A stretch of 64,000 nt of DNA from the NCBI GenBank assembly GCA_024642205.1, contig JAHEBQ010000023.1:1-64000 (forward strand). The letters are read 5' to 3'. Of the stretch, positions 9,712 to 19,312 are shown in pieces. The position numbers were made by a program, and so were the translations under genes. This DNA comes from Planctomycetaceae bacterium. GTDB taxonomy: Bacteria > Planctomycetota > Planctomycetia > Pirellulales > Pirellulaceae. Every line of letters begins with the position of its first letter. The first letter of the stretch is position 1. The notes beneath the pieces were generated by a model that was given only the letters and a program-made list of their open reading frames with translations, ran no database searches and had not been told where the DNA came from.

Positions 9712-11397
9712 TTACGCCTCGCCGAGCTCGCCCGCTGCAAACTTTTCCAGCCATGAATCCAGATCGGGGTGCTCCAGGTGCGCGGTAACGTTCGCCTGAA
9801 ACTTCGAAGCAATGGCGAGCAACCGTTCATCGTCGTTCAAATGTCCGCTCAAAATTACTGGCCTGGGTGATTTGGCTCCATCCCGTTCCCGGTAGCCAAT
9901 GGGCATCACAACGGACGGATGTCCCGTGAAATTCGTTTGTACGAGATCGTTCATATTGACGAACACATCAACGCCGGCAATGGCATTCTCGAACTCCTTG
10001 ATCAGCAATGACCGTGATCGCTGGACTCTGACATAATCAACCGCCGAAATATATTGTGCGGCACGAAAACTCTCGTCCCAGGTGTTGAACCCTTCGGTAT
10101 GATCAGCCCGCAGCAGATCGTCAAATACGGTGGCTGCTTCCACGTCGATGATGGAAAATAGTGCCGAGAATGGCAGGCCTTTGGGTAGTTCGATTTCGAC
10201 CAACTCGCAGCCGAGATCCTTCAGGATTGCCAGTTCTTCGCGGTCCTCGTCGTTTTGACGCGCACTTTTCGCGTATCCGACTTTCAAGTGATCCAGTTTT
10301 TTGGTCGAGGGCCAATTGAATTCGAAATTGCCGGCCGTGAAGTCTTTTCCGTCCGCCCCATGGATCGCATCGAATACCAGGGCGCAGTCTTCGATCGAGC
10401 GACAAATCGGGCCGATCTTGTCGAGCGACCAGGACAGCGGCATACACCCATCGCGGCTGATGCGCCCGAATGTCGGACGCAACGCGGATGCACCGCAGCG
10501 AGTGGACGGCGAGATAATACTGCCAAGTGTTTCCGAGCCCAGAGTAAAACCAACCAGACCCGACACCACCGAACACGCCGAACCAGCCGATGATCCGCTC
10601 GACCCAATTTTTGGATTCCACGGGCATCGAGTCATTCCTCCAAACCACTGGTCGCCTTGAGCCAAGGCTCCAAGCGAGAGTTTGGCCACCAACACTGCAC
10701 CCGCCGATTCCAATCGTTCCGCCACGGTGGCGGTCGTGTCGAGTTCCCGATCTTTGTAATAGGGAATTCCCCAACTGGTCGGATATCCCTTGATCGCAAT
10801 CAGGTCCTTGGCTCCCCACGGAATCCCGTGCAGAGGTCCCCGGTACCTGCCAGCCGCAATTTCCCGGTCCGCTCTCGCCGCCTGTTCGAGAGCCAGTTCT
10901 TCGGTCAACGTTACGACGCATCGCAACATCGGTGAATATTTTTTTAGTCGTTTGAGGTAGATTTTCGTCAAGTCGACGCTGGAGATCTTTTGAGTTCGAA
11001 CCAACCAGGATAATCGGTGGACTGGCAGATAAGCGATCTCTTCTTCTGTTTCCGGCAAGAGAACAACCAGTGCCTCGGTCGGCTCGGCGTTCCTGGTAAC
11101 CGTTTCCAATCGCCTGAACTGTGATGTCGGTGCGAATTGGGTCGCCATCGGGACATCGTACGTTAGCCTGACCTTGCGAAGCTCTGCCATCGCAGATCCG
11201 GTCCGGCGTACGTTTTTCAGAATCTCTTCGCGCTGCGGCTCCGTCAACTCCAGGCCCGTAATCCATTCGGCTTGCTTAATTGAATCCACGCTGATTTCTT
11301 CCGCCGCGGCCAGCAAAGCAGCTGCGGAACGGTGAAACAAAGCAGTACCAATTCCGGTGGCTGCGAGGGACCTGAGCAAATTTCGACGGTCTAACAT
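9712..11397 (-). CDS. Amidase (amidase signature family)
   Basis: GPLHGIPWGAKDLIAIKGYPTSWG and GSSGSSAGSACSVVSGLVGFTLGSETLGSIISPSTRCG amidase signature; Tat-like MLDRRNLLRSLAATG N-terminus. Confidence 0.9.
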   Translation of the reverse strand: MLDRRNLLRSLAATGIGTALFHRSAAALLAAAEEISVDSIKQAEWITGLELTEPQREEILKNVRRTGSAMAELRKVRLTYDVPMATQFAPTSQFRRLETVTRNAEPTEALVVLLPETEEEIAYLPVHRLSWLVRTQKISSVDLTKIYLKRLKKYSPMLRCVVTLTEELALEQAARADREIAAGRYRGPLHGIPWGAKDLIAIKGYPTSWGIPYYKDRELDTTATVAERLESAGAVLVAKLSLGALAQGDQWFGGMTRCPWNPKIGSSGSSAGSACSVVSGLVGFTLGSETLGSIISPSTRCGASALRPTFGRISRDGCMPLSWSLDKIGPICRSIEDCALVFDAIHGADGKDFTAGNFEFNWPSTKKLDHLKVGYAKSARQNDEDREELAILKDLGCELVEIELPKGLPFSALFSIIDVEAATVFDDLLRADHTEGFNTWDESFRAAQYISAVDYVRVQRSRSLLIKEFENAIAGVDVFVNMNDLVQTNFTGHPSVVMPIGYRERDGAKSPRPVILSGHLNDDERLLAIASKFQANVTAHLEHPDLDSWLEKFAAGELGEA

Positions 11398-11808
11398 TCG
11401 TGTTACCAACAGTTCGCATTTGGAAAAGGGTATATTATGATCAAAATTCGGACGTTAGCCACAGTTTTCACCTACTGAGATACGCGCACAATTCGTAAGC
11501 TCAGTTTGCTGGCTTTTAAGTCAGGGCGACATGAACTCGAAACTCACCAGTGTTCCGTCCGTTTCCGGACAGACCGTCATCTGGTGACTTTGATTCTACT
11601 CAAGACTGTTCCCACGCACCCCAACCAGAGGTACTCGACCAGACCGGAGGCTGAGAGGACGGGGGGGCTAAAAACCTCGGCTTTCTTGAAAAACCAACTT
11701 GACCTTCAAGAGTATTCTCGAATTCCAGGAATACGCAGGGCTATCTTCATTCATTTCAGGCGAATCCAAATTACTCGCCAAGAGTTGAATTCGCCTTCCC
11801 GGCCAACG

Positions 11809-12450
11809 TCACCGTCCAAGCCGCCATTCCAGTGTCAGAAGATGCAATTGGAATCCAGTTAAATCGGGGAAGTTCAAATTCAACAGGCAACGGATGCGTG
11901 CCAACGGCAGACATTCCAGGATCCACAACGCGACCGCGAATGGTCGTGAGACATTCAATTTCGAAAACTGGATTCCCAAAACGCAGTAAGTGGCAACAAT
12001 CATGAAGAACCCGGCTCCACGTCCGTGATCGGATAGATCGACAAGAAACTCGCCGGAAAACATGATGTCGCGTACGGAATTCAAGCCGGTCAGTGTAAGC
12101 AACGCTGCAGAGTTCAATCCAAATCATCCGTTGGCGATCCAGCCAAAACCAGGGTGGAGACAGCGATGGGCACGATGCCCGTCGGCGTTCGCTGGACGAA
12201 AGGGAAAGCGTGCGGTTCGGCAAGGTCCCAAGCGGTGGTAATGTCGATTGAACTCAACGTGGTTTCGAAGTTTGTAAAACTCCGTCGAATCACTTCGCCA
12301 AGAGAAAAGTCTGCAAATGGAGGTACATGATGGCGTTAAGAAGCCAGGTTGTTCACGTCCAGGTGAATCGGAGGACACCTGCTAAACCGGCAGAACGGAA
12401 CGAAAAAAGTACGAGTTCGCCTCCTTCATGCACCCCAAGTTTCGGTTGAG
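11809..12450 (-). pseudogene. Decayed membrane protein ORF (frameshift plus in-frame stop)
   Basis: Coherent peptide FSRCPPIHLDVNNLAS*RHHVPPFADFSLGEVIRRSFTNFETTLSSIDITTAWDLAEPHAFPFVQRTPTGIVPIAVSTLVLAGSPTDDL continues after a frameshift near 12120 as LNSAALLTLTGLNSVRDIMFSGEFLVDLSDHGRGAGFFMIVATYCVLGIQFSKLNV; upstream limit approximate. Confidence 0.5.
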
Positions 12451-12710
12451 AACGACTCTCCCTGCAAAGCAGATTTCGGTTTTTCGGTCGCCTTCCTCCA
12501 TGGGTGACGAATTTGGACAATCCGGCGTACAAACAGGTCGCCGGATACGCCTCCACAGAAAACAGTGTGCCTGGCTCGTCATCAAATATCGACTCGGCGC
12601 AGGACTGAAATCTTGGCCGATCGCAAAGCTTCGACCGAGTCCTGCCGGTTGATGACCCTGTCTCGTCCGACGACTCAACTTACCAACCTGGCAACTTCAA
12701 ATGCAAAAGA

Positions 12711-13352
12711 TCAGGACAGTACCTCGATCAAATCAACCAGGGAATGAACGAATGGAACTTTGTTCGTTGGAATTTGGTCGGGACTCGGGGAATAGCCGAT
12801 AACCTGCATGTTTGCCGCCAACCCGGCGTCGATTCCGGCCAAGCTGTCTTCGATGACAACACATCGCGAAACTTCAACGCTCATTTTGCCGGCAGCAAAG
12901 AAAAAGAGATCCGGTTCAGGTTTCCAGGAGTTAATGTCATATGCGCTGAACGTCCGATGGGCTTGGAAGTAACGGTCCAGGCCGGTCGTGGTCAGGTTGA
13001 TTTTTATCTTGTCCTGCGGCGCGTTGGAAGCGACGCAGAATTGACGGGTTATCGCTCCAAGCAACTCGTGTGCGCCTGAAATTGCCCGCACTTCCCGTCG
13101 CAAAGCAATCGCCTGGCGCTGCCGAAAGTCGTCACAAAATGACGTCGGCAAACCGGAACCCAATCGCGATTCCAGCTCGGCAACAATACCGGGCATGTCA
13201 CGGCCAACAAACAGCGGCAGTGCTTCTTCGAAGGCCAAATCCAGGCCGAATTCATTGACAAAATCGACCAGTACGTTGACGGTAATCGGTTCACTGTCAA
13301 CCAAAGTTCCGTCACAGTCGAAGATGATTGCATCAAAGTCTGGATTGATCAT
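12711..13352 (-). CDS. HAD family hydrolase (beta-phosphoglucomutase-like)
   Basis: FDAIIFDCDGTLVDSEPI, KPEPDLFFFAAG, CVVIEDSLAGIDAG HAD motifs. Confidence 0.9.
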   Translation of the reverse strand: MINPDFDAIIFDCDGTLVDSEPITVNVLVDFVNEFGLDLAFEEALPLFVGRDMPGIVAELESRLGSGLPTSFCDDFRQRQAIALRREVRAISGAHELLGAITRQFCVASNAPQDKIKINLTTTGLDRYFQAHRTFSAYDINSWKPEPDLFFFAAGKMSVEVSRCVVIEDSLAGIDAGLAANMQVIGYSPSPDQIPTNKVPFVHSLVDLIEVLS

Positions 13353-13689
13353 ATCCCGGGGAGTTCTCGCTCGCCGCCTCGTCCAATCTCAGGATTGAAA
13401 GGAAATGCGGCTCGTGTTTTAAGATTGGCGGTTGGGTCAATACTCGAAGGACAGGGAACCGAGCCTAGCAGATTGCCTCGAGTAATCGAAGGATATGGAT
13501 CCATTCGGCCCGAGGTTCCCGTTCGGCCTCCAAGAATTAGGCTCAACCGGACTTGCCGGTTACCGGATTCGGCTCACGTTAGCCAAGCTCTATTCGAACT
13601 CATCGATCAACGTCTCACGGATCGGATTCCGGGTAGACGCTGACATCAGGCGATTTGCCAATCGCGTGCCATGACGCACCGTTGCCGGG

Positions 13690-15018
13690 TCAATTTGATT
13701 CCACCCAGACGGGTTTGATCAACAACATGACCCGGGACTTGGAAGTTTTCAATCGATTTCCTTTTGACTTTTGGGATCCTGACTGGATGACGCGCTCAAA
13801 TACGGGATCAATGAACAGGGTGTGGCCTTCTTCGACCAGGGTTGAGAGATGAACCTGTTTGAGCTTTTGTTCCGGAACCTGCAGCGTCACGGAGGTCGCG
13901 GTTTTTTCCGAGCCAGCTAATGGTCCATTTCGTTTGAAATCGGAATAGCCGAATGTTTCCACTGACTCGATTTCCGATAATGCCAGATCGGCGTCGAGTC
14001 GAATTTTCCCGTTTTCTCCGGTTGCCCGTAGCATCAACATCGTTCCCTCCTCGATTGGCTGGACAACAGGCTGGTGAGCGATTGCAAACTCGCCTTCCAC
14101 CCGATTTACGCCAACCACGAACGGTCTTGTTGACGCGTCGGCAATTCCGGCCGTCTGTCCGGGCAGCACGACGAAAGTCGGCGCGACGGTAACGCTGCTT
14201 TTTTCGTCTGATTCCAGGGATTCGATCAGTTTTTTTACGCCGGTGTCATCGAGTCGTCCCATGAAGGTCGGGTAGACTTTGGTTCGCGTTTCCGTTGCCA
14301 CGACAAACGTACCGCCGGTCTGTGATGTCTGATTCTCGTTGGCCGATTCATTCTGGTAGCTCGCAGTCGTCGCGTAAGGAGTCGCTTGGGGAATCTTGTT
14401 ATTGAAGGAATCGAACGATCCGGGCACCATTAGACTTCGGAATGTCTCGGAGTCTTCTGCCGGAATTCCGAGAAAGTGAATCTCGATCGAGAGGTTTCTT
14501 TTTCCGTTCTCAAGGCACAATAAATTCAGCGGAAGTGCCTCAAAAAACTTCTGTGGCGCACTGATTCGATAAATATCCTGTTTGACGATCGAATAGATTG
14601 CCTGCGCTCCTACCATCGGTCGAGCGTTTTTGTCATGAAGTGGGACCATCTTCAGGAATGAAACCGTTTCGGCGAACGCTTCGTTGAGCGAACATTTATT
14701 GTAGGCCGCATATTTTCGCAATGTCTTTTTCAGGTCAATTTCCTTGGTGACCAGAGCCTGAGACGTCGACGGCGATGCCGGCAAGGGGGACGACAACCAG
14801 ACACCGTTGACCTGTTGAGCCTGATTCAACTGGTTGATTAACGGTGTCGTCGCGGAAAACCGGGACAGCGGAGAAGGCTCCATCGGACTGGGAGGTACGG
14901 TTGTCAGCGTCTGATTTGTTTCTCGAATTTGCCCCAATCCGATATTTGTCTGCAGGCATGTTACTCCCAAAATCAAGGAGAAAAACCAAAACGCGCAACT
15001 TGAATCCCTTCTCATCAC
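13690..15018 (-). CDS. Secretin-like protein (type II/III secretion system C-terminal-like domain)
   Basis: Signal peptide; C-terminal SVTVAPTFVVLPGQTAGI...GTMLMLRATGENGKIRLDADLALSEIESVETF...HTLFIDPVFERV resembles the secretin beta domain. Confidence 0.5.
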   Translation of the reverse strand: MMRRDSSCAFWFFSLILGVTCLQTNIGLGQIRETNQTLTTVPPSPMEPSPLSRFSATTPLINQLNQAQQVNGVWLSSPLPASPSTSQALVTKEIDLKKTLRKYAAYNKCSLNEAFAETVSFLKMVPLHDKNARPMVGAQAIYSIVKQDIYRISAPQKFFEALPLNLLCLENGKRNLSIEIHFLGIPAEDSETFRSLMVPGSFDSFNNKIPQATPYATTASYQNESANENQTSQTGGTFVVATETRTKVYPTFMGRLDDTGVKKLIESLESDEKSSVTVAPTFVVLPGQTAGIADASTRPFVVGVNRVEGEFAIAHQPVVQPIEEGTMLMLRATGENGKIRLDADLALSEIESVETFGYSDFKRNGPLAGSEKTATSVTLQVPEQKLKQVHLSTLVEEGHTLFIDPVFERVIQSGSQKSKGNRLKTSKSRVMLLIKPVWVESN

Positions 15019-15517
15019 AGCTCCTCAGTAAGACAAATGGCTACCGGAATTCCTGTTTTTAATGGATGGTCTCAAAATTCACCAAGTCCAATATCGAGGT
15101 CACGGCGACTGCGGCGATGCGAAGCCTCGAAACGCCAGGCTTCAGGCCCGTGTCGCGTTTCCTGAAGCCCTTGTGGAAGCCGGGTCAGACGCTGCGATAA
15201 ATGTTGTTTTGGCGGCAAATAACCGTCTCCGGTTACCGCCTGGACGAAGTCAAATCGAACTTGCGACCGAGGCTCACATCCGATCCACTGAAACGGATTC
15301 GGCGGCTCGCCAGCCGGGGTACCAGGGTCTGCCACGATCACGATAAATCCCGAGGTTCTATGGCAAAATTTCGCTCCAAAAGCACTTACGGGAATCAACT
15401 TTATCGGGTAAAATCTCCGGGTTCAGTCGCCGCAGCCAGGCGACAACCCCCATTTGGTTTCGCAGTCCGGCCAGCGGTCCCCCACTTGCCGGATTTTTAT
15501 TTATACCCACACGATCG

Positions 15518-17002
15518 ATGTTCGACTCATTACAAGACGGCCTCAAGGGTGCTTTCAAGTCGCTGCGCGGTAAGGGCAAGCTGACCGAGAGCAATATGCG
15601 CGACGGGCTCAAGCTCGTTGAGACGTCGCTCCTTGAGGCAGACGTCAGTATCGACGTGATTCGGGCGTTCATGGATCGCGTCACTGAGCAAGCACTTGGT
15701 GAAAAAGTTCTGCTGGCACTCAATCCGTCGGAACAATTGGTCAAGATCGTCTACGAAGAATTGGTCCAACTACTCGGCCCGGTTGGGGACGACCTGCGTT
15801 TGGACCAGGAAGTCAACATCATCATGATGTGTGGCTTGCAAGGCTCGGGTAAGACGACGACTTGTGGCAAACTGGCTCGACTGTTGCAGCGGGAAGCAAA
15901 AATCACACCGTTGCTTTGTGCTGCCGACCTTCAACGACCGGCTGCGATCGACCAGTTGAGCGTGTTGGGGGAATCATTGGGTGTCCCGGTCTATTTCGAC
16001 AAAGAAGAAAAAGATCCAATCAAGGTTTGCCGGGCAGCCGTTGCCCAAGCCAGGGCCAACAAAAACCCCGTTGTGATTCTTGACACTGCAGGGCGTCTGG
16101 CCATTGACGAAGAGTTGATGGAGCAGTTGAAGTCAATCGACCGCGAAGTCCAACCTCATTACGTTTTTCTGGTCGTTGATGGGATGACCGGACAGGACGC
16201 TGTCAAAAGTGCGGGCGCCTTCCACGAAGCGCTCGAACTCAACGGCGTGGTCATGACGAAACTCGACGGTGACGCGCGCGGCGGTGCGTTGTTGTCGGTC
16301 AAACATGTCACCGGGGTTCCGATCCGGTTTCTGGGAACCGGCGAGCACCTCGAAGATATCGAGATCTTTCGACCCGACGGAATGGCCAGCCGAATTCTCG
16401 GCATGGGCGACATGGTTGCGTTGGCACAGCAGGCTCAAAATCTGGTTGATGAAGACGAGCAACGGCGGATGCAGGAGGCCCTTGAAAAGGGCCAGTTTAC
16501 GCTTGATGATTTTCGAAATCACATGCAGAAAATGGCCAAACCAGGCCTGATGCAGAAAATGATGGGGTTGCTTCCCGGCATGCCCAACATGAGCGAAATC
16601 AACGAGATGATGAACCAGGGCGATACTTCCAAGCAAATCAAGCAAATGGTCGGCATCATCGACAGTATGACGCCTGTCGAACGCCGGAATCCCAAAATCA
16701 TTGATCCCAGTCGCCGACAACGAATCGCCGTTGGTTCCGGCGTACAACCCAAACAGGTCAGTGAGTTAATCAAACAATATGATACGATGAAGCCGATGCT
16801 GACCGGGATGGCCGGCATGGGGGTTGGTGATCGAATGAAGCAGATGCAGGATCTGCAATCGCAAATGATGGATCCATCCCGCGGAATGCCGAAAACCAAA
16901 AAGCACACCGGTAAACGACTGACACCCAAAGAAAAAAAGCAACAGGCCAAAGAGCGCGAGAAGCGATTGCGGCAACTACGGCGGGAAAAAAAGAACAAAT
17001 AA
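15518..17002 (+). CDS. ffh: Signal recognition particle protein Ffh
   Basis: GLQGSGKTTTCGKLA, DTAGRL, TKLDGDARGGALLS, Met-rich M domain with GMPNMSEINEMM. Confidence 0.97.
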   Translation: MFDSLQDGLKGAFKSLRGKGKLTESNMRDGLKLVETSLLEADVSIDVIRAFMDRVTEQALGEKVLLALNPSEQLVKIVYEELVQLLGPVGDDLRLDQEVNIIMMCGLQGSGKTTTCGKLARLLQREAKITPLLCAADLQRPAAIDQLSVLGESLGVPVYFDKEEKDPIKVCRAAVAQARANKNPVVILDTAGRLAIDEELMEQLKSIDREVQPHYVFLVVDGMTGQDAVKSAGAFHEALELNGVVMTKLDGDARGGALLSVKHVTGVPIRFLGTGEHLEDIEIFRPDGMASRILGMGDMVALAQQAQNLVDEDEQRRMQEALEKGQFTLDDFRNHMQKMAKPGLMQKMMGLLPGMPNMSEINEMMNQGDTSKQIKQMVGIIDSMTPVERRNPKIIDPSRRQRIAVGSGVQPKQVSELIKQYDTMKPMLTGMAGMGVGDRMKQMQDLQSQMMDPSRGMPKTKKHTGKRLTPKEKKQQAKEREKRLRQLRREKKNK

Positions 17003-17345
17003 TCGCGACTCGAATCCAGGACGGGATGCGTCGTGCGTTGTCCGGTATTCGAAATGGCGACACCGGATTCGATCCCGATGGCCATGATTTACATTGCACG
17101 ACAAAGGATCATTCATCCCGTTTGATCCAAGATTGTATTTTGAAGTAGTAACAGAGACCGCGCGATCGGTTATCGTGACAGATCGGCAATAACCAGAACG
17201 GTTCATCTTCCCAGCGAAGAGGCCACTGATCTTGACGGACAAATTCTGAGTTGGCATCTCAAGTCCGGGATGCCATCCTGGTTTTTCCAATCAAGACAAT
17301 GGTCAGGACTAATGTTTAATCACTTGATTGAAGAAAGAGGAAAAA

Positions 17346-17831
17346 GTGGCAGTAAAAATTCGTTTGAAAAAATTGGGTCGTGCTCATCGGCCTTTCTTTC
17401 GTGTTTGTGCGATGGACCAGCGATCGCCGCGTGATGGTCGCGTCATCGAACAGCTTGGCACGTACGACCCGATGGTTCCTGATACCGACGCCCGGGCCAT
17501 CCTCAATGGGGAGCGGATCAAGTATTGGTTAAGCGTTGGTGCACAGCCGACTCCCAAGGTTGCGACCTTGATCAAGAAATACGGCGTCGAAGGAACTCAC
17601 CTTGAGGCGCAGGCCACCGCAATTGCGAAACTATCCGGTCGTCGGGCAGTCGCCATTGAATCGGCGCGCGCTGCAGCAGCCAAAGTCGAAATGCCGAAGG
17701 CCGAGCCGGAACCGAAGCCTGAGGATGTGGCTGTGGAAGCGACGGCCGAAGGCGAAACTCCGGAGGCTCCTGCGGAGCAAGCTGCCACCGAAGCGGTTGC
17801 CGAACCGGCGACTGAAGAAAAGGCCGAGTAA
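17346..17831 (+). CDS. rpsP: 30S ribosomal protein S16 with Ala/Glu/Pro-rich C-terminal extension
   Basis: VAVKIRLKKLGRAHRPFFRVCAMDQRSPRDGRVIEQLGTYDP; GTG start at 17346 after an AAGAGG Shine-Dalgarno. Confidence 0.95.
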   Translation: MAVKIRLKKLGRAHRPFFRVCAMDQRSPRDGRVIEQLGTYDPMVPDTDARAILNGERIKYWLSVGAQPTPKVATLIKKYGVEGTHLEAQATAIAKLSGRRAVAIESARAAAAKVEMPKAEPEPKPEDVAVEATAEGETPEAPAEQAATEAVAEPATEEKAE

Positions 17832-17837
17832 ATACTC

Positions 17838-18524
17838 ATGCGTTTTGACATACTCACTTTGTTCCCGGAGATGTTTCCGGGATACATGAGCCAGAGTATT
17901 TTGAATAAATCCATTGAACGGGGACTGGTTGAAATCCACGTTCACAATATGCGGGACTGGGCGGAAGGTCGACACCATAAAATCGACGATACGCCCTTCG
18001 GTGGCGGACCGGGAATGATCTTGATGGTCGAGCCGGTGGTCAACTGTGTCCGCGATGTGCAGGCGATGGCTTCCCAACCGGGAACGGTCATCGTGACGAC
18101 GCCTCAAGGCCAACGGTTGAACCAACCGATGGTCGAGGAGTTGGCGGTCAACCAACGAATGATTTTACTGTGTGGGCGGTATGAAGGGTTCGATCAACGT
18201 GTGATCGACGTGCTTCGTCCGCTTGAGGTTTCGATCGGAGACTACATCCTCAACGGCGGCGAAGTCGCTTCGATGGTGTTGGTCGACAGCCTTGTCCGCA
18301 TGGTGCCGGGTGTACTGGGCGATGAGCAAAGTAGCTGGGATGACTCGTTTTCACGAGGAAACCGGTTACTCGAGTATCCTCAATACACGCGACCGCGGGA
18401 TTTCGAGGGCCACCAGGTCCCTGAAATCCTCCTTAGTGGCAATCATGGTGAAATTGAGCGTTGGCGCAAAGCCAAAAGTTTGGAGAATACAAGGGATAAA
18501 CGTAGCGATCTGTTGGATGAATGA
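17838..18524 (+). CDS. trmD: tRNA (guanine-N1)-methyltransferase TrmD
   Basis: MRFDILTLFPEMFPGY, DDTPFGGGPGMILMVEPV, CGRYEGFDQRV, SIGDYILNGGEVASMVLVD. Confidence 0.97.
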   Translation: MRFDILTLFPEMFPGYMSQSILNKSIERGLVEIHVHNMRDWAEGRHHKIDDTPFGGGPGMILMVEPVVNCVRDVQAMASQPGTVIVTTPQGQRLNQPMVEELAVNQRMILLCGRYEGFDQRVIDVLRPLEVSIGDYILNGGEVASMVLVDSLVRMVPGVLGDEQSSWDDSFSRGNRLLEYPQYTRPRDFEGHQVPEILLSGNHGEIERWRKAKSLENTRDKRSDLLDE

Positions 18525-18606
18525 TTCCAATCGATCCACTTGGTCAGAGATTACAAAACAACATTCGAACGCGTCAATCGAACGCGAAATACCAGAGGAT
18601 AAAAAG

Positions 18607-18957
18607 ATGTCTCACAAAATCATGGAACTTGTCGAAAAAGACAGTTTGAAGTCGGAAACACCCGAATTCGAAATCGGCGATACCGTTGACGTTCATTGCA
18701 AGATCCTGGAAGGGCAAAAGTCCCGTACCCAGGTCTTCACGGGAACCGTCATCGGCCGCAGCGGAACGGGTATCCGCGAAATGTTCATCGTCCGACGAAT
18801 CGTCGCCGGCCAAGGGGTCGAACGGAAGTTTCCGGTTCACTCACCCCGAATCGAGAAAATCGAAGTCAAGCGGTCTTCGATTGTCAAACGAGCCAAACTC
18901 TATTACCTTCGTGACCGCGTGGGTAAAGCCGTTCGTTTGAAAGAACGTCGCAAGTAA
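18607..18957 (+). CDS. rplS: 50S ribosomal protein L19
   Basis: GDTVDVHCKILEGQKSRTQVFTGTVIGRSGTGIREMFIVRRI...GVERKFPVHSPRIEKIEV; ATG 18607 inside a longer track ORF. Confidence 0.95.
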   Translation: MSHKIMELVEKDSLKSETPEFEIGDTVDVHCKILEGQKSRTQVFTGTVIGRSGTGIREMFIVRRIVAGQGVERKFPVHSPRIEKIEVKRSSIVKRAKLYYLRDRVGKAVRLKERRK

Positions 18958-18983
18958 TCCGATATCCAACGATTGTCATCAAG

Positions 18984-19012
18984 GCCAGGCGAGGAAATTG
19001 CCTGGCTTTTTT
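18984..19012 (+). terminator. Rho-independent terminator after rplS
   Basis: GCCAGGC gaggaaatt GCCTGGC followed by TTTTTT. Confidence 0.85.
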
Positions 19013-19312
19013 CATGCGCCCTGCTGTTCGAAATCGAAATCGGCAGCAGCTATCGGCATGGGGAAGCCAACATACCAACGTGACAGGCACTCAATCGGTC
19101 GGACGTGTATTTAAAGCGGCCATTCACTCCCGCGAATGATCGCTATTTTATGGAGTAGAACGCCAACTGATTTCTCCATTTCGATCCCCCAGCGGATTAC
19201 GAAGTGGTGACGGAATATGGCGTTGGTCGCGAGTTTGGGTCGGAAATAGATCGGTACCTGTCCTGGTAGATGGCTTGCGAGAGGATGGGCGCAACAACCC
19301 CGGGATTTGTAC

